Under the pieces are notes generated by a model. That model searched no databases. It had not been told where the DNA came from and worked only from the letters and a program-made list of their open reading frames with translations. Of a DNA stretch of 9,094 bases, positions 1 to 7,343 are shown one piece after another. The number at the start of each line of letters is the position of its first letter. Position 1 is the first letter of the stretch. This stretch comes from Methylobacterium sp. Lineage in GTDB: Bacteria; Pseudomonadota; Alphaproteobacteria; Rhizobiales; Beijerinckiaceae. The stretch covers positions 1-9,094 of the forward strand of contig JAJKJG010000065.1 in assembly GCA_021154065.1 (NCBI GenBank). Reading direction: 5' to 3'. Position numbers and translations under genes: made by a program.

Positions 1-1
1 A

Positions 2-571
2 ACCTGCGTGACGCTGGGCATGCTCGACGGCGCGCAGGCGCGGCGGCTGAAAGGGGCCGGGCTCGACTACTACAACCACAACCTCGACACGAGCCCTGAG
101 TTCTACGGCGAGATCATCACCACGCGCACCTACCAGGACCGGCTTGATACGCTGGATCACGTGCGCACGGCCGGCATCCACGTCTGCTGCGGCGGCATCG
201 TTGGGATGGGGGAGGGGAGGGAGGATCGGGTCGGGCTCATTCACACGCTCGCGACCCTGCCGAAACATCACGAGAGCGTGCCGATCAACCTGCTGGTCCA
301 GGTCGAAGGCACGCCGCTCGCCGGGACCGGGGCGCTCGAAAAATTCGAGTTCGTTCGCACCGTGGCGGCGGCCCGCATCGCGATGCCGGGCTCTTGGGTG
401 CGCCTCTCGGCCGGGCGCGAGGCCATGTCGGAGGAATTGCAGGCGCTCTGCTTCCTGGCCGGGGCCAACTCCATTTTTTACGGCCCGAAGCTGTTGACCA
501 CGCCGAATCCGGACGCCGACCGCGACCGCGTCCTGCTGGACAAGCTCGGCATGACCACGGTCGGAGCGTGA
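2..571 (+). CDS. bioB: Biotin synthase, 3' portion (5' end outside the window)
   Basis: Radical-SAM enzyme that inserts sulfur into dethiobiotin, the last step of biotin synthesis in the cytoplasm. The window opens inside the gene. The first residues read TCVTLGML, matching the E. coli segment that contains the [2Fe-2S] ligand Cys128. The Cys188 equivalent is in [12 protein letters not shown] (bases 185-187), and the fourth ligand, Arg260 in E. coli, is in VRLSAGRE (bases 416-418). [13 protein letters not shown] and [18 protein letters not shown] are further family signatures. The CxxxCxxC cluster that binds [4Fe-4S] lies upstream, outside the window. The C-terminus stops soon after the TTPNPDAD segment, so it lacks the extra tail of about 25 residues seen in E. 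coli; I take this as normal family length variation. Its TGA overlaps the GTG start of bioA, so the two are very likely co-transcribed and translationally coupled. Identity is certain; only the 5' end is unseen. Confidence 0.97.
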   Translation, partial: TCVTLGMLDGAQARRLKGAGLDYYNHNLDTSPEFYGEIITTRTYQDRLDTLDHVRTAGIHVCCGGIVGMGEGREDRVGLIHTLATLPKHHESVPINLLVQVEGTPLAGTGALEKFEFVRTVAAARIAMPGSWVRLSAGREAMSEELQALCFLAGANSIFYGPKLLTTPNPDADRDRVLLDKLGMTTVGA

Positions 572-1851
572 GCGGCGCGCCCGACTGGTACGCCGCCGGG
601 CGACCGCACGTCTGGCTGCCCTATGCTCAGATGAAAACCGCGCCGCCGCCCTTAGCCGTGGCGCGCACCGACGGCTCGCGGATCGTGCTGGCCGACGGAC
701 GCGAGCTGATCGACGGGATCGCGTCTTGGTGGACGGCCTGCCACGGCTACAACCACCCTTACATCCGCGACGCCGTGCGCCGGCAGCTCGACGCCATGCC
801 GCACGTCATGTTCGGCGGGCTCGCCCACGAGCCGGCCTACACCCTGGCGCGGCGGCTGGCAGGGTTGCTGCCGGGCGACCTCGACCATGTTTTTTTCGCC
901 GAGTCGGGCTCGGTCGCCGTCGAGGTCGCCATGAAGATGGCGGTCCAGTTCTGGCTGAACCGCGGCGCGCGCGGCCGGACGCGGTTCCTCGCTTTCCGGG
1001 GCGGCTATCACGGCGACACGATGGCGACGATGGCGGTGTGCGATCCCGAGGAGGGCATGCACCGGCTGTTTTCCGGCCTCCTGCCCGAACACGTCCTGGT
1101 CGATCTGCCGCGCGACGAGGACAGCGCGGCCGCGTTCGAGCGCGCCCTGGAGCGGCATGCGGACGAACTCGCGGGCATTCTGGTGGAGCCGCTGGTCCAG
1201 GGGGCGGGCGGCATGCTGTTCCACGACGCCGAGGTTCTGCACCGCCTGCGCAATGCCGCCGACCGCCACGACCTCCTCCTCATCTTCGATGAGATTTTTA
1301 CGGGGTTCGGGCGGACCGGAACACTGTTCGCCTGCGAGGCGGCCGGAGTCGTCCCCGACATCGTCACCCTGTCGAAAGCGCTCACCGGCGGCACGCTGCC
1401 GCTCTCGGCCGCGGTGGCGCGTGGAAAAGTGTTCGAGGCGTTCTGGTCCGACGATCCGCTGCACGCCCTCATGCACGGGCCAACCTACATGGGCCATGCG
1501 CTGGCGTGTGCAGCAGCGAACGCCTCGCTCGACCTTTTTGAAACCGAGCCGCGCCTGGCGCAGGCAGCCGACGTGTCAGCCATGCTTGCGGAGGGCCTGG
1601 AGCCTTGTGGCGGGCTGCCCGGCGTCCGCGACGTGCGCGTGCGCGGCGCCATCGGCGTCGTCGAACTCGCGCCAGGGACGCAGGCGGCGGCGCTGCGGGG
1701 CGCCTTTCTCGACGAGGGCGTCTGGATGCGGCCGTTCGGGACCGTCGTCTATCTCACGCCCGCCTTCACCATCGGCGCGGACGACCTGGCCCACTTGACC
1801 GCAGCGGTGCGGCGCGTGGTCGGGCGCTGGTCGAAGGACGTCTTGTCCTGA
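568..1851 (+). CDS. bioA: Adenosylmethionine-8-amino-7-oxononanoate aminotransferase
   Basis: PLP-dependent class III aminotransferase that converts 7-keto-8-aminopelargonate to 7,8-diaminopelargonate, with S-adenosylmethionine as the usual amino donor. The product is 427 residues, against 429 in E. coli. Visible motifs are WLPYAQM (Tyr19, substrate pocket), [12 protein letters not shown] (53-64), [43 protein letters not shown] (the Asp contacts the PLP nitrogen), LSKALTGGT with the Schiff-base lysine at residue 270, [19 protein letters not shown], and WMRPFG near the end. The frame is open far upstream, but I chose GTG at 568: it gives the family's normal N-terminus just before the conserved WxPY segment and overlaps the bioB stop as GTGA. 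The only purine-rich stretch, CGGAG at 562-566, lies a single base from the GTG, too close for a normal ribosome binding site, which points to coupling with bioB. No bioF or bioD follows; the next gene is convergent. Confidence 0.97.
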   Translation: MSGAPDWYAAGRPHVWLPYAQMKTAPPPLAVARTDGSRIVLADGRELIDGIASWWTACHGYNHPYIRDAVRRQLDAMPHVMFGGLAHEPAYTLARRLAGLLPGDLDHVFFAESGSVAVEVAMKMAVQFWLNRGARGRTRFLAFRGGYHGDTMATMAVCDPEEGMHRLFSGLLPEHVLVDLPRDEDSAAAFERALERHADELAGILVEPLVQGAGGMLFHDAEVLHRLRNAADRHDLLLIFDEIFTGFGRTGTLFACEAAGVVPDIVTLSKALTGGTLPLSAAVARGKVFEAFWSDDPLHALMHGPTYMGHALACAAANASLDLFETEPRLAQAADVSAMLAEGLEPCGGLPGVRDVRVRGAIGVVELAPGTQAAALRGAFLDEGVWMRPFGTVVYLTPAFTIGADDLAHLTAAVRRVVGRWSKDVLS

Positions 1852-1893
1852 TGCGCGTTCGAGGTGTTCTTGAAAACGTGAGCGGCCGACTCC
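1852..1893. other. Convergent gap between bioA and ppdK
   Basis: These 42 bases separate two converging genes. I looked for a GC-rich hairpin followed by a T run on either strand and found none. Termination here is either Rho-dependent or occurs inside the opposite gene. The ATG that overlaps the bioA stop (TGATG) opens a frame that only mirrors the ppdK 3' end and is not called. Confidence 0.5.
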
Positions 1894-4572
1894 TCAGGCC
1901 TGACTCGCCACCGCGCCGCCGAGCGCCGCCTGCGCCGCCGCGAGACGCGCGATCGGCACCCGGTAGGGCGAGCACGACACGTAGTCGAGCCCGACCGCGT
2001 GGCAGAAGCGCACCGAGGCCGGATCGCCGCCGTGCTCGCCGCAGATGCCGACCTTGAGGCCGGGCCGCGCGCCGCGGCCGCGCTCGACCCCGATCCGCAC
2101 CAGTTCGCCGACACCCTCCTGATCGAGCGTGATGAACGGGTCCGCCGGCAGGATGCCCTTTTGCGTATAGGGCCCCAGAAACGTGGCTGCGTCGTCCCGC
2201 GAGATGCCGAGCGCGGTCTGGGTCAGATCGTTGGTGCCGAACGAGAAGAACTCGGCCGTTTCGGCAATCTCGCCCGCCCGCAGACAGGCGCGCGGCAGCT
2301 CGATCATGGTGCCGACGTGGTAGGACACGCGCCGGCCCGTCTCCGTCTCGACCGCCGCGGCCATCGCGTCGATGCGCGCCTTGACGAGATCGAGTTCGGC
2401 CCGGGTCATAACCAGCGGAACCATGATTTCGGGCTGGATCGCCCCGCCGCTCCGCCGCTCCGCCTCGACCGCCGCCTCGAAGATGGCGCGCGCCTGCATC
2501 TCGGCGATCTCCGGATACGCGACGGCGAGCCGGCAGCCGCGAAAGCCCAGCATGGGGTTGACCTCATGCAGTTCCGCGGCCCGGCGCTTCAGCTTGTCCA
2601 TGGTGGTCCCGACGACGGCCGCGACCTCCCGGATTTCGTCCTCGGTATGGGGCAGGAACTCGTGCAGCGGCGGATCAAGCAGCCGGATCGTGACTGGTAG
2701 CCCGCCCATGATCGTGAACAGATCGACGAAGTCGGCGCGCTGCATCGGCAGGAGCTTTTGCAGCGCCGCGCGCCGGCCCGTTTCGTCGTCGGCCAGGATC
2801 ATCTCGCGCACGGCGACGATGCGGTCGCCCTCGAAAAACATATGCTCGGTGCGGCAGAGGCCAATGCCCTCGGCCCCGAATGTCCGCGCCGTGCGGGCGT
2901 CGCGCGGCGTGTCGGCGTTAGCGCGAACCTTGAGTTTGCGCGCCGCGTCGGCCCAACCCATCAGGGTCGCGAAATCGCCCGAGAGCGCGGGCTCCAGCAT
3001 CTTGACCTCGCCGACGAGCACCTGCCCGGTCGAGCCGTCGAGCGTGATGCGATCCCCCTTGCGGAGCGTGCGACCGGCGACGCTCAGCGTCTGCGCCGCG
3101 TAATCGACGCGGATCGAGCCCGCGCCCGAGACGCACGGCTTGCCCATGCCGCGCGCCACCACGGCCGCGTGGGAGGTCATGCCGCCGCGGGTGGTCAGGA
3201 TGCCTTCGGCGGCGTGCATCCCGTGGATGTCCTCCGGCGAGGTTTCGACGCGAACCAAAATGACTTTGCGGCCCGCCTTCTTGGCGGCCTCCGCCTCCTC
3301 GGAGTTGAACACGATCTCGCCGGACGCCGCGCCCGGCGAGGCCGGCAAGCCGGTCGCGAGCACGGTGCGCTCCGCCTTGGGGTCGATGGTCGGGTGCAGC
3401 AATTGGTCGAGCGAACCCGGATCGATGCGGCTCACCGCCTCGGCCTGCGAGATCAGGCCCTCGTTGGCGAGATCGACCGCAATGCGCAGCGCCGCCTTGG
3501 CGGTGCGCTTGCCGCCCCGGGTCTGCAGCATCCAGAGTTTTCCCTGCTCGACGGTGAACTCCATATCCTGCATGTCGCGGTAGTGTTTTTAGAGGATGCC
3601 GTAGATGCGGCACAGCTCGACGTAAGCCTCCGGCATGGCCCGCTCCATCGAGGGTTTTTCCGAGCCGGAGGCGAGGCGCGCCCGTTCGGTGATGTCCTGC
3701 GGCGTGCGGATGCCCGCCACCACGTCCTCGCCTTGGGCGTTGATCAAAAACTCGCCGTACAGCTCCTTTTCGCCGGTGGAGGGGTTGCGCGTGAAGGCGA
3801 CGCCGGTGGCCGAGGTCTCGCCCCTGTTGCCGAACACCATGGCTTGAACGTTGACGGCCGTGCCCCAGCTCGCCGGAATGCCGTGCAGTTCGCGGTACTT
3901 CTTGGCCCGCGCGTTCATCCACGAGCCGAACACCGCGCCGATGGCGCCCCACAGTTGCTCGTGCGAATCCTGTGGGAACGGCTGTTCCAACTCCTTTTCG
4001 ACGATGCTTTTGTAGCGGCCGATTAGGGTCTTCCAATCGCTCGCGGACAGGTCCGTATCGAGCGCATAGCCCTTGCGCTCCTTATAGCCGTCCAGCGCCT
4101 CCTCGAAATTGTGGTGCTCCACGCCGAGCACGACGCTGGCGTACATCGTGATGAAGCGGCGGTAGCTGTCGTAGGCGAAGCGGGCGTCGCCGGCGGCCCT
4201 GGCCACGGCCTCGACGGTCACGTCGTTCAAGCCCAGATTCAGCACCGTATCCATCATGCCCGGCATGGAGGCGCGCGCGCCGGAGCGCACTGAGACGAGC
4301 AGCGGGTTGTCCGGGTCGCCGAAGGTTTTGCCCGCGATCCGGCCGATCGTGGCGAGCGCCGCTTCGACCTGGGCCTTCAGGTCCTCCGGGTAGGCGCGGG
4401 CGTGATCGTAGTAGTAGGTGCAGACCTCGGTGGTGATGGTGAAGCCGGGCGGCACGGGCAGGCCGAGGTTCGACATTTCGGCCAGGTTGGCGCCCTTGCC
4501 GCCGAGGAGGTCGCGCATGCCCGCCTCGCCCTCGGCCCTGCCGTCGCCAAAGGCGTAAACCCACTTCGTCAT
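1894..4572 (-). pseudogene. ppdK: Pyruvate, phosphate dikinase interrupted by an in-frame TAA
   Basis: PPDK interconverts pyruvate + ATP + Pi and PEP + AMP + PPi. Read through the stop, it spans 893 codons including the terminal stop, normal bacterial length. The start is ATG at 4572, with AAGGTG ten bases upstream and the family N-terminus MTKWVYAFG. The ATP-grasp domain begins with GGKGAN (Lys26) and [16 protein letters not shown] (95-110). The phosphohistidine domain has [14 protein letters not shown], with catalytic His468 and regulatory Thr466. The C-terminal PEP/pyruvate barrel ends with [10 protein letters not shown], catalytic Cys844. Codon 328 (3589-3591) is TAA. The fragments would be 327 residues (3589-4572) and, if translation restarts at ATG 3573, 559 residues (1894-3573). 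The break separates the ATP-grasp fold from its own ATP ligands (Glu338, Gln350, Arg352), so neither piece should catalyse the ATP half-reaction. No ribosome binding site precedes 3573. Everything downstream is conserved, so the stop is recent or a sequence error. The usual PPDK regulatory kinase/phosphatase gene is not in the window. Confidence 0.93.
3589..3591 (-). other. Premature ochre stop codon in ppdK
   Basis: On the coding strand the protein reads RIYGIL, stop, [11 protein letters not shown]. From memory of the family, this stretch is IL(E)(K/N)[10 protein letters not shown], so TAA stands where GAA (Glu) belongs. One base accounts for it: position 3591 is A on the given strand where C would restore GAA. 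The base sits next to a run of five T (3586-3590), a context prone to base-calling error. The frame is identical on both sides, so this is a substitution and not an indel. Confidence 0.9.
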
Positions 4573-4575
4573 GTT

Positions 4576-4600
4576 CCATCCGCACCTTTGCAAGGGATGG
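4576..4600 (-). promoter_or_regulatory. Hairpin over the ppdK ribosome binding site
   Basis: In the ppdK leader, CCATC (4576-4580 on the plus strand) can pair with GATGG (4596-4600), and inside it CCTT (4585-4588) with AAGG (4592-4595), leaving a three-base loop and a four-base bulge on one side. The AAGG complementary to 4585-4588 is the core of the only plausible Shine-Dalgarno sequence, AAGGTG, ten bases before the ATG. Folded, the site would be masked. The pairing is seen in the sequence; a regulatory role is inference, and short stems are common in GC-rich leaders. Confidence 0.3.
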
Positions 4601-4623
4601 GCCACGCCCATCGGAAAGGCGCA

Positions 4624-4638
4624 GCTTTGGCCCAAAGC
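4624..4638. repeat. Interrupted palindrome in the ppdK leader region
   Basis: GCTTTGG, one central C, then CCAAAGC form a perfect 7+1+7 inverted repeat centred 59 bases upstream of the ppdK start codon. It lies in the 155-base gap between the acyltransferase stop and ppdK. Its symmetry fits an operator for a dimeric regulator near a ppdK promoter, but I do not recognise a known regulator's consensus, and no convincing -35/-10 pair is visible beside it. Confidence 0.35.
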
Positions 4639-4727
4639 GAGCCGGAACGCAAACCGGAGGGAGCGCGCCCGCCTTGGCTGGCGCGAACCCGGCTGCGAGC
4701 GAATGAACCGACCTGGAACGACTCGGT

Positions 4728-5879
4728 TCAGCGGCCGGCGGATCGTTCGGCCACCGCGCCGGGGACGGCCCATCCCGGCAGGGCGTCGAGCACAGGCGGC
4801 GGCGCCTTTTTCAGCCGCAGCATGGGGCGCTCGACGAAGAACCAGGACAGCGCCGCGATGGCGGCCGGAGCGACGAGGACCACGAGCCACAGCCACGCCG
4901 CTTCGACAAGGCCAGCCCCGCGCAGCGTGAAGACGACCAGCATATGGTAGAGGTAAATCCCGTAGGACAGATCGATCCCGCGTAAGGGGCGCGAGAGTTG
5001 GGGCAGCGTGTAGGCGAACGAGATGACAAGGCACCCCAGTACGAACATTCGCGGGATCGCCAGCGGCCCGAGCGCCAAGAGATCGATCACAATGTTTCCG
5101 AACAGCTTCAGATCGGCATAGCAGAGCGCCGCATAAAGCGCGGCCCAGTAGCCGGCCTTGCCGACGAAAACGGCGCGGACGCGCTCCCATTCGTAGGTGA
5201 TCGCGGCGCCGATCAGGAACACCCAAAAATACGGCGCCGGGCTGTACGTCAGGGCCGCGGTCTTCAAAGCCTGTAGATCGGTCGCCCGCCACGTCATCAT
5301 CGTGCGGGCGCCATAGAGCGAGAGCGCCGCCCCAACCGCGATCAGAACCAGCGTCAGCCCCCGCCTGCGGAAGGCAAGGAAAACAACCGGGGTCAAGGCG
5401 TAGAACCCCAGCTCGACGGTGATCGTCCACAGGACCGAGGACGGGAACTGGTCATAGAAGCCGGTCCAGACGAAATGAGCCCTGCCGACGAGCAGGCCCG
5501 GGAGCTCCGACCCGCCGACGAACGTGCCGACGAGCCAGCGCCAGAACCGTGGTTCGCCGAGGTTCCACAGCGGGAGGGCTCCCGTCGCGGCGAGAAGAAG
5601 CAGAATGAGGGTCAGATTGACCCACAGCCCAGGGTAGATGCGCAGCGCCCGGCGCCAGCCGAAGGCCGCCACGTTCGCCTGGCAGTCGAGGAACGAGCGC
5701 GCGACCAGAAATCCGCTGACGACGAAAAAAATCGGGACGCCCGGGAAGCAGGAGACGATCGAGGAATAGGGATAGGGGAGGTTCGGCAGCGCGAGCCATC
5801 CGGCCGCGTGGTTGAACAGCACCTGAAGCGCGGCGAGAAGCCGGATCAGATCGAAGTTGTTCCGTGGATGGGTCAGCAT
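4728..5879 (-). CDS. Membrane acyltransferase, acyltransferase-3 (OafA/YrhL) family
   Basis: Integral inner-membrane protein of 383 residues. This family moves acyl groups, often acetyl, onto surface polysaccharides, lipopolysaccharide O-antigen or similar glycans. The family's R-X10-H motif is exact: Arg13 and His24 in the segment [17 protein letters not shown]. Further signatures are [17 protein letters not shown] (47-63), the RRALRIYPG motif (76-84), [18 protein letters not shown] (147-164) and SYGIYLYH (305-312). It has about ten hydrophobic segments and ends FFVERP plus a polar tail, with no SGNH hydrolase domain attached. The open frame continues upstream to a TTG at 5948, but those 23 extra residues are Arg/Ala-rich and unlike the family, so ATG 5879 is preferred; its ribosome binding site is weak. 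It lies 107 bases downstream of the transglycosylase gene and 155 bases upstream of ppdK. The acceptor substrate cannot be told from sequence, and no glycan-synthesis genes flank it. Confidence 0.9.
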   Translation of the reverse strand: MLTHPRNNFDLIRLLAALQVLFNHAAGWLALPNLPYPYSSIVSCFPGVPIFFVVSGFLVARSFLDCQANVAAFGWRRALRIYPGLWVNLTLILLLLAATGALPLWNLGEPRFWRWLVGTFVGGSELPGLLVGRAHFVWTGFYDQFPSSVLWTITVELGFYALTPVVFLAFRRRGLTLVLIAVGAALSLYGARTMMTWRATDLQALKTAALTYSPAPYFWVFLIGAAITYEWERVRAVFVGKAGYWAALYAALCYADLKLFGNIVIDLLALGPLAIPRMFVLGCLVISFAYTLPQLSRPLRGIDLSYGIYLYHMLVVFTLRGAGLVEAAWLWLVVLVAPAAIAALSWFFVERPMLRLKKAPPPVLDALPGWAVPGAVAERSAGR

Positions 5880-5970
5880 CGAGGGGCTTGATACCTGAGC
5901 CGGCAGAGATGCGCGACCCGCCGCCCTGCGCCGATGCGCCGCAGCCAAGCTCTCAGGAACGGCGTCACGG

Positions 5971-5980
5971 CTCGATCGAG
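5971..5980. repeat. Perfect 10-base palindrome CTCGATCGAG
   Basis: This palindrome lies six bases beyond the stop of the transglycosylase gene, in the 107-base gap before the acyltransferase gene. It has no loop and no following T run, so it is not a terminator as it stands. It may be chance in GC-rich DNA, or a small protein-binding site. The rest of the gap (5880-5986) shows no clear promoter or RNA gene. Confidence 0.3.
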
Positions 5981-5986
5981 AGGTGT

Positions 5987-7051
5987 TCAGCGCGGACTTG
6001 CTTCGCTGGCGGCCGCAACGCTGGCGACCTGCTCCGCGTCCCGGAAGCGCTCGACCCGCGCTTGCATCATCTCCTCGAACTTGCGGTGGACTTCCGCGAC
6101 GGAGAGGCTTTTGGCGCGCCGCCGCCGCGAGGCAAAGAAAATCGGCCGATTGGCGCGGGCCGGCCTCGGCAATAGTTTCGCCGCAACCGCGTTCGGCTCA
6201 TCCCCGACCTTGGCGAGGAACCGCTCGGCATCGACGGGTCCCAGGAAGTGGGCGAGGTAGACCTCGCCGGAACTCAGGCTTCGGCCCACGCGCCGGGCGA
6301 TCCGCTCGCTGTCGCGCTTCAGCATCTCCGCGGCCATGATGGCCGCCAGCCGGGGATCGCGCCGGAGTCTGAGAATCCTGGCCCGCATGGCCCCGTCCGC
6401 GACGGACAGATCGCCATCCGAGTCGACCGTGATGGCGGCCGCCTCGGCCGCCAGGCCGTGCTTCGCGCCGAAGGCGCGAACGACCATCAGCCAAGTCGAG
6501 TCGATAAACTGGAACAGCCCTTCCGCGGATGACGTGCGCGCCTTCGCGGTCGGCGAGAAGCTCGATTCCTTCTCGGCGATGGCCATCAGCAGGGCGGGGT
6601 CCGAGTCGACCGTGCGGGCTGCGCTCAGAAGCGTGTCGATGAGCCAGCGTTTGACCTGCCGCGAACCGAATCGGAGGATCTCGTTGGGGTCGCGCGGCTC
6701 CTCGGGCGACGCCAGAGGATTGTCGGCCGGCGGCTCGCTCTCCCAGACCGGCAGGGCAGGATCGAAACGGAGGGATGCTGCAAACCTGGGATCGCTCTCC
6801 TCATCTCGCCGGATGACTCTTTGCACGATGGTCGGCGCAGCGACGGAGAGCTTGAAGGCTTTGGCGGGGTCGGAGTGGCGACCCAGCGCCGCGATCACGC
6901 TGCTCAGGCCGAGCGCAAGGATCAGGGACACGAAAAAGGGCCGCCCAATCGCGATGGGCGCCGCCGCGGAAAACGTAAGCGCCGCTTCGCCTCCAAGCGG
7001 ACGGACGACCCTGTCGGTGACGCCGTACGGCGCCATCGCTTGGTCTCTCAT
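5987..7051 (-). CDS. Membrane-anchored lytic transglycosylase-like (SLT domain) protein
   Basis: 354 residues, predicted to be anchored in the inner membrane and to cleave the glycan strands of peptidoglycan. A single hydrophobic segment at about 37-57 (RPFFVSLILALGLSSVIAAL) follows a short N-terminus. A Pro/Glu-rich linker of about 65 residues comes next, then the SLT fold from about 130. The catalytic Glu is probably Glu162 in AIAEKESSFSP, and SSAEGLFQFIDSTW (174-187) is the family's GLFQF/GLMQ motif. VYLAHFLGPVDAERFL (264-279) is the late helix typical of the rhizobial branch. The C-terminal 50 or so residues are basic then charged-helical (RRRRAKSLSVAEVHRKFEEMM begins near 309). ATG 7051 has GGGGG nine bases upstream; ATG 7036 (residue 6) is a possible alternative. 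A perfect CtrA box lies 24-39 bases before the start, suggesting cell-cycle control. A wall-remodelling role fits, but the exact cut and partner are unknown. Confidence 0.9.
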   Translation of the reverse strand: MRDQAMAPYGVTDRVVRPLGGEAALTFSAAAPIAIGRPFFVSLILALGLSSVIAALGRHSDPAKAFKLSVAAPTIVQRVIRRDEESDPRFAASLRFDPALPVWESEPPADNPLASPEEPRDPNEILRFGSRQVKRWLIDTLLSAARTVDSDPALLMAIAEKESSFSPTAKARTSSAEGLFQFIDSTWLMVVRAFGAKHGLAAEAAAITVDSDGDLSVADGAMRARILRLRRDPRLAAIMAAEMLKRDSERIARRVGRSLSSGEVYLAHFLGPVDAERFLAKVGDEPNAVAAKLLPRPARANRPIFFASRRRRAKSLSVAEVHRKFEEMMQARVERFRDAEQVASVAAASEASPR

Positions 7052-7074
7052 TCAGAAGATCCCCCGCACCGGCC

Positions 7075-7090
7075 TTAAAGCCGGCTTAAC
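7075..7090 (-). promoter_or_regulatory. Perfect CtrA binding site (TTAA-N7-TTAAC)
   Basis: TTAA at 7075-7078, seven bases, then TTAAC at 7086-7090 match the full consensus of CtrA, the cell-cycle master regulator of alphaproteobacteria. The bases that follow complete the extended half-site TTAACCAT. TTAA is rare in this GC-rich window, so a chance match is unlikely. The box is 24-39 bases upstream of the transglycosylase ATG and about 255 bases from the SDR start, so the transglycosylase is the likely target. If the box overlaps a -35 element as at many activated promoters, the transcript would start at or just after ATG 7051, which would favour the 7036 start. If it overlaps -10, CtrA would repress. 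A 10-base palindrome, AAGCCGGCTT (7078-7087), lies within the box. Confidence 0.6.
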
Positions 7091-7248
7091 CATGTTGTGC
7101 AACGCATTGGTAACCGGCCAACTAGGGCAGGAATGGGGCGGCGCTCCGGACTATGAACACCTGTCTCGATGGCCCCGGCCTCCCTTCCTGAAGCAGATTC
7201 AGTCGATCAGGACGCCGTTTCGCCTTTCGCACTTGCGATGCAATCAAC

Positions 7249-7263
7249 GAAAAGCGCGTTTTC
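7249..7263. repeat. Inverted repeat GAAAA-N5-TTTTC upstream of the SDR gene
   Basis: Two five-base arms flank GCGCG, 80 bases before the SDR start codon. It could be a small operator; it does not match a consensus I recognise. The remainder of the 292-base divergent region (7052-7343) holds the CtrA box and a frame from ATG 7092 to 7307 that has no ribosome binding site and no familiar features. I see no strong sigma-70 or EcfG-type promoter for the SDR gene. Confidence 0.25.
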
Positions 7264-7331
7264 CACGCTTGGCGAAACCTTCTGGCCGCGCGGTTCGGCC
7301 CGGGTGAGCTATGGTGTTGCTGAACGATCCT

Positions 7332-7336
7332 GGAGG
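7332..7336 (+). promoter_or_regulatory. Ribosome binding site of the SDR gene
   Basis: GGAGG sits seven bases before ATG 7344. It decides the start against the in-frame ATG at 7311, which would add eleven residues ahead of the first strand of the Rossmann fold. Confidence 0.75.
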
Positions 7337-7343
7337 AACAGGA

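Noticed and set aside
1851..2057. Frame starting at the ATG that overlaps the bioA stop (TGATG), which looked like a coupled small gene
   Set aside because: It is Arg/Pro-rich low-complexity sequence lying antisense to the well-conserved ppdK 3' end.
3580..3600. Programmed frameshift at the A-run next to the ppdK stop
   Set aside because: The reading frame is the same before and after the stop, so a single shift would not join the two halves, and the heptamer does not fit X XXY YYZ.
4573..5430. N-terminal extension of the ppdK frame upstream of ATG 4572
   Set aside because: The extension is antisense to the acyltransferase gene, and the conserved PPDK N-terminus starts precisely at MTKWVYAFG.
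7092..7307. 71-residue plus-strand frame in the divergent region before the SDR gene
   Set aside because: No ribosome binding site; the ATG is part of the CtrA half-site TTAACCATG; composition is not protein-like and I recognise no motif.
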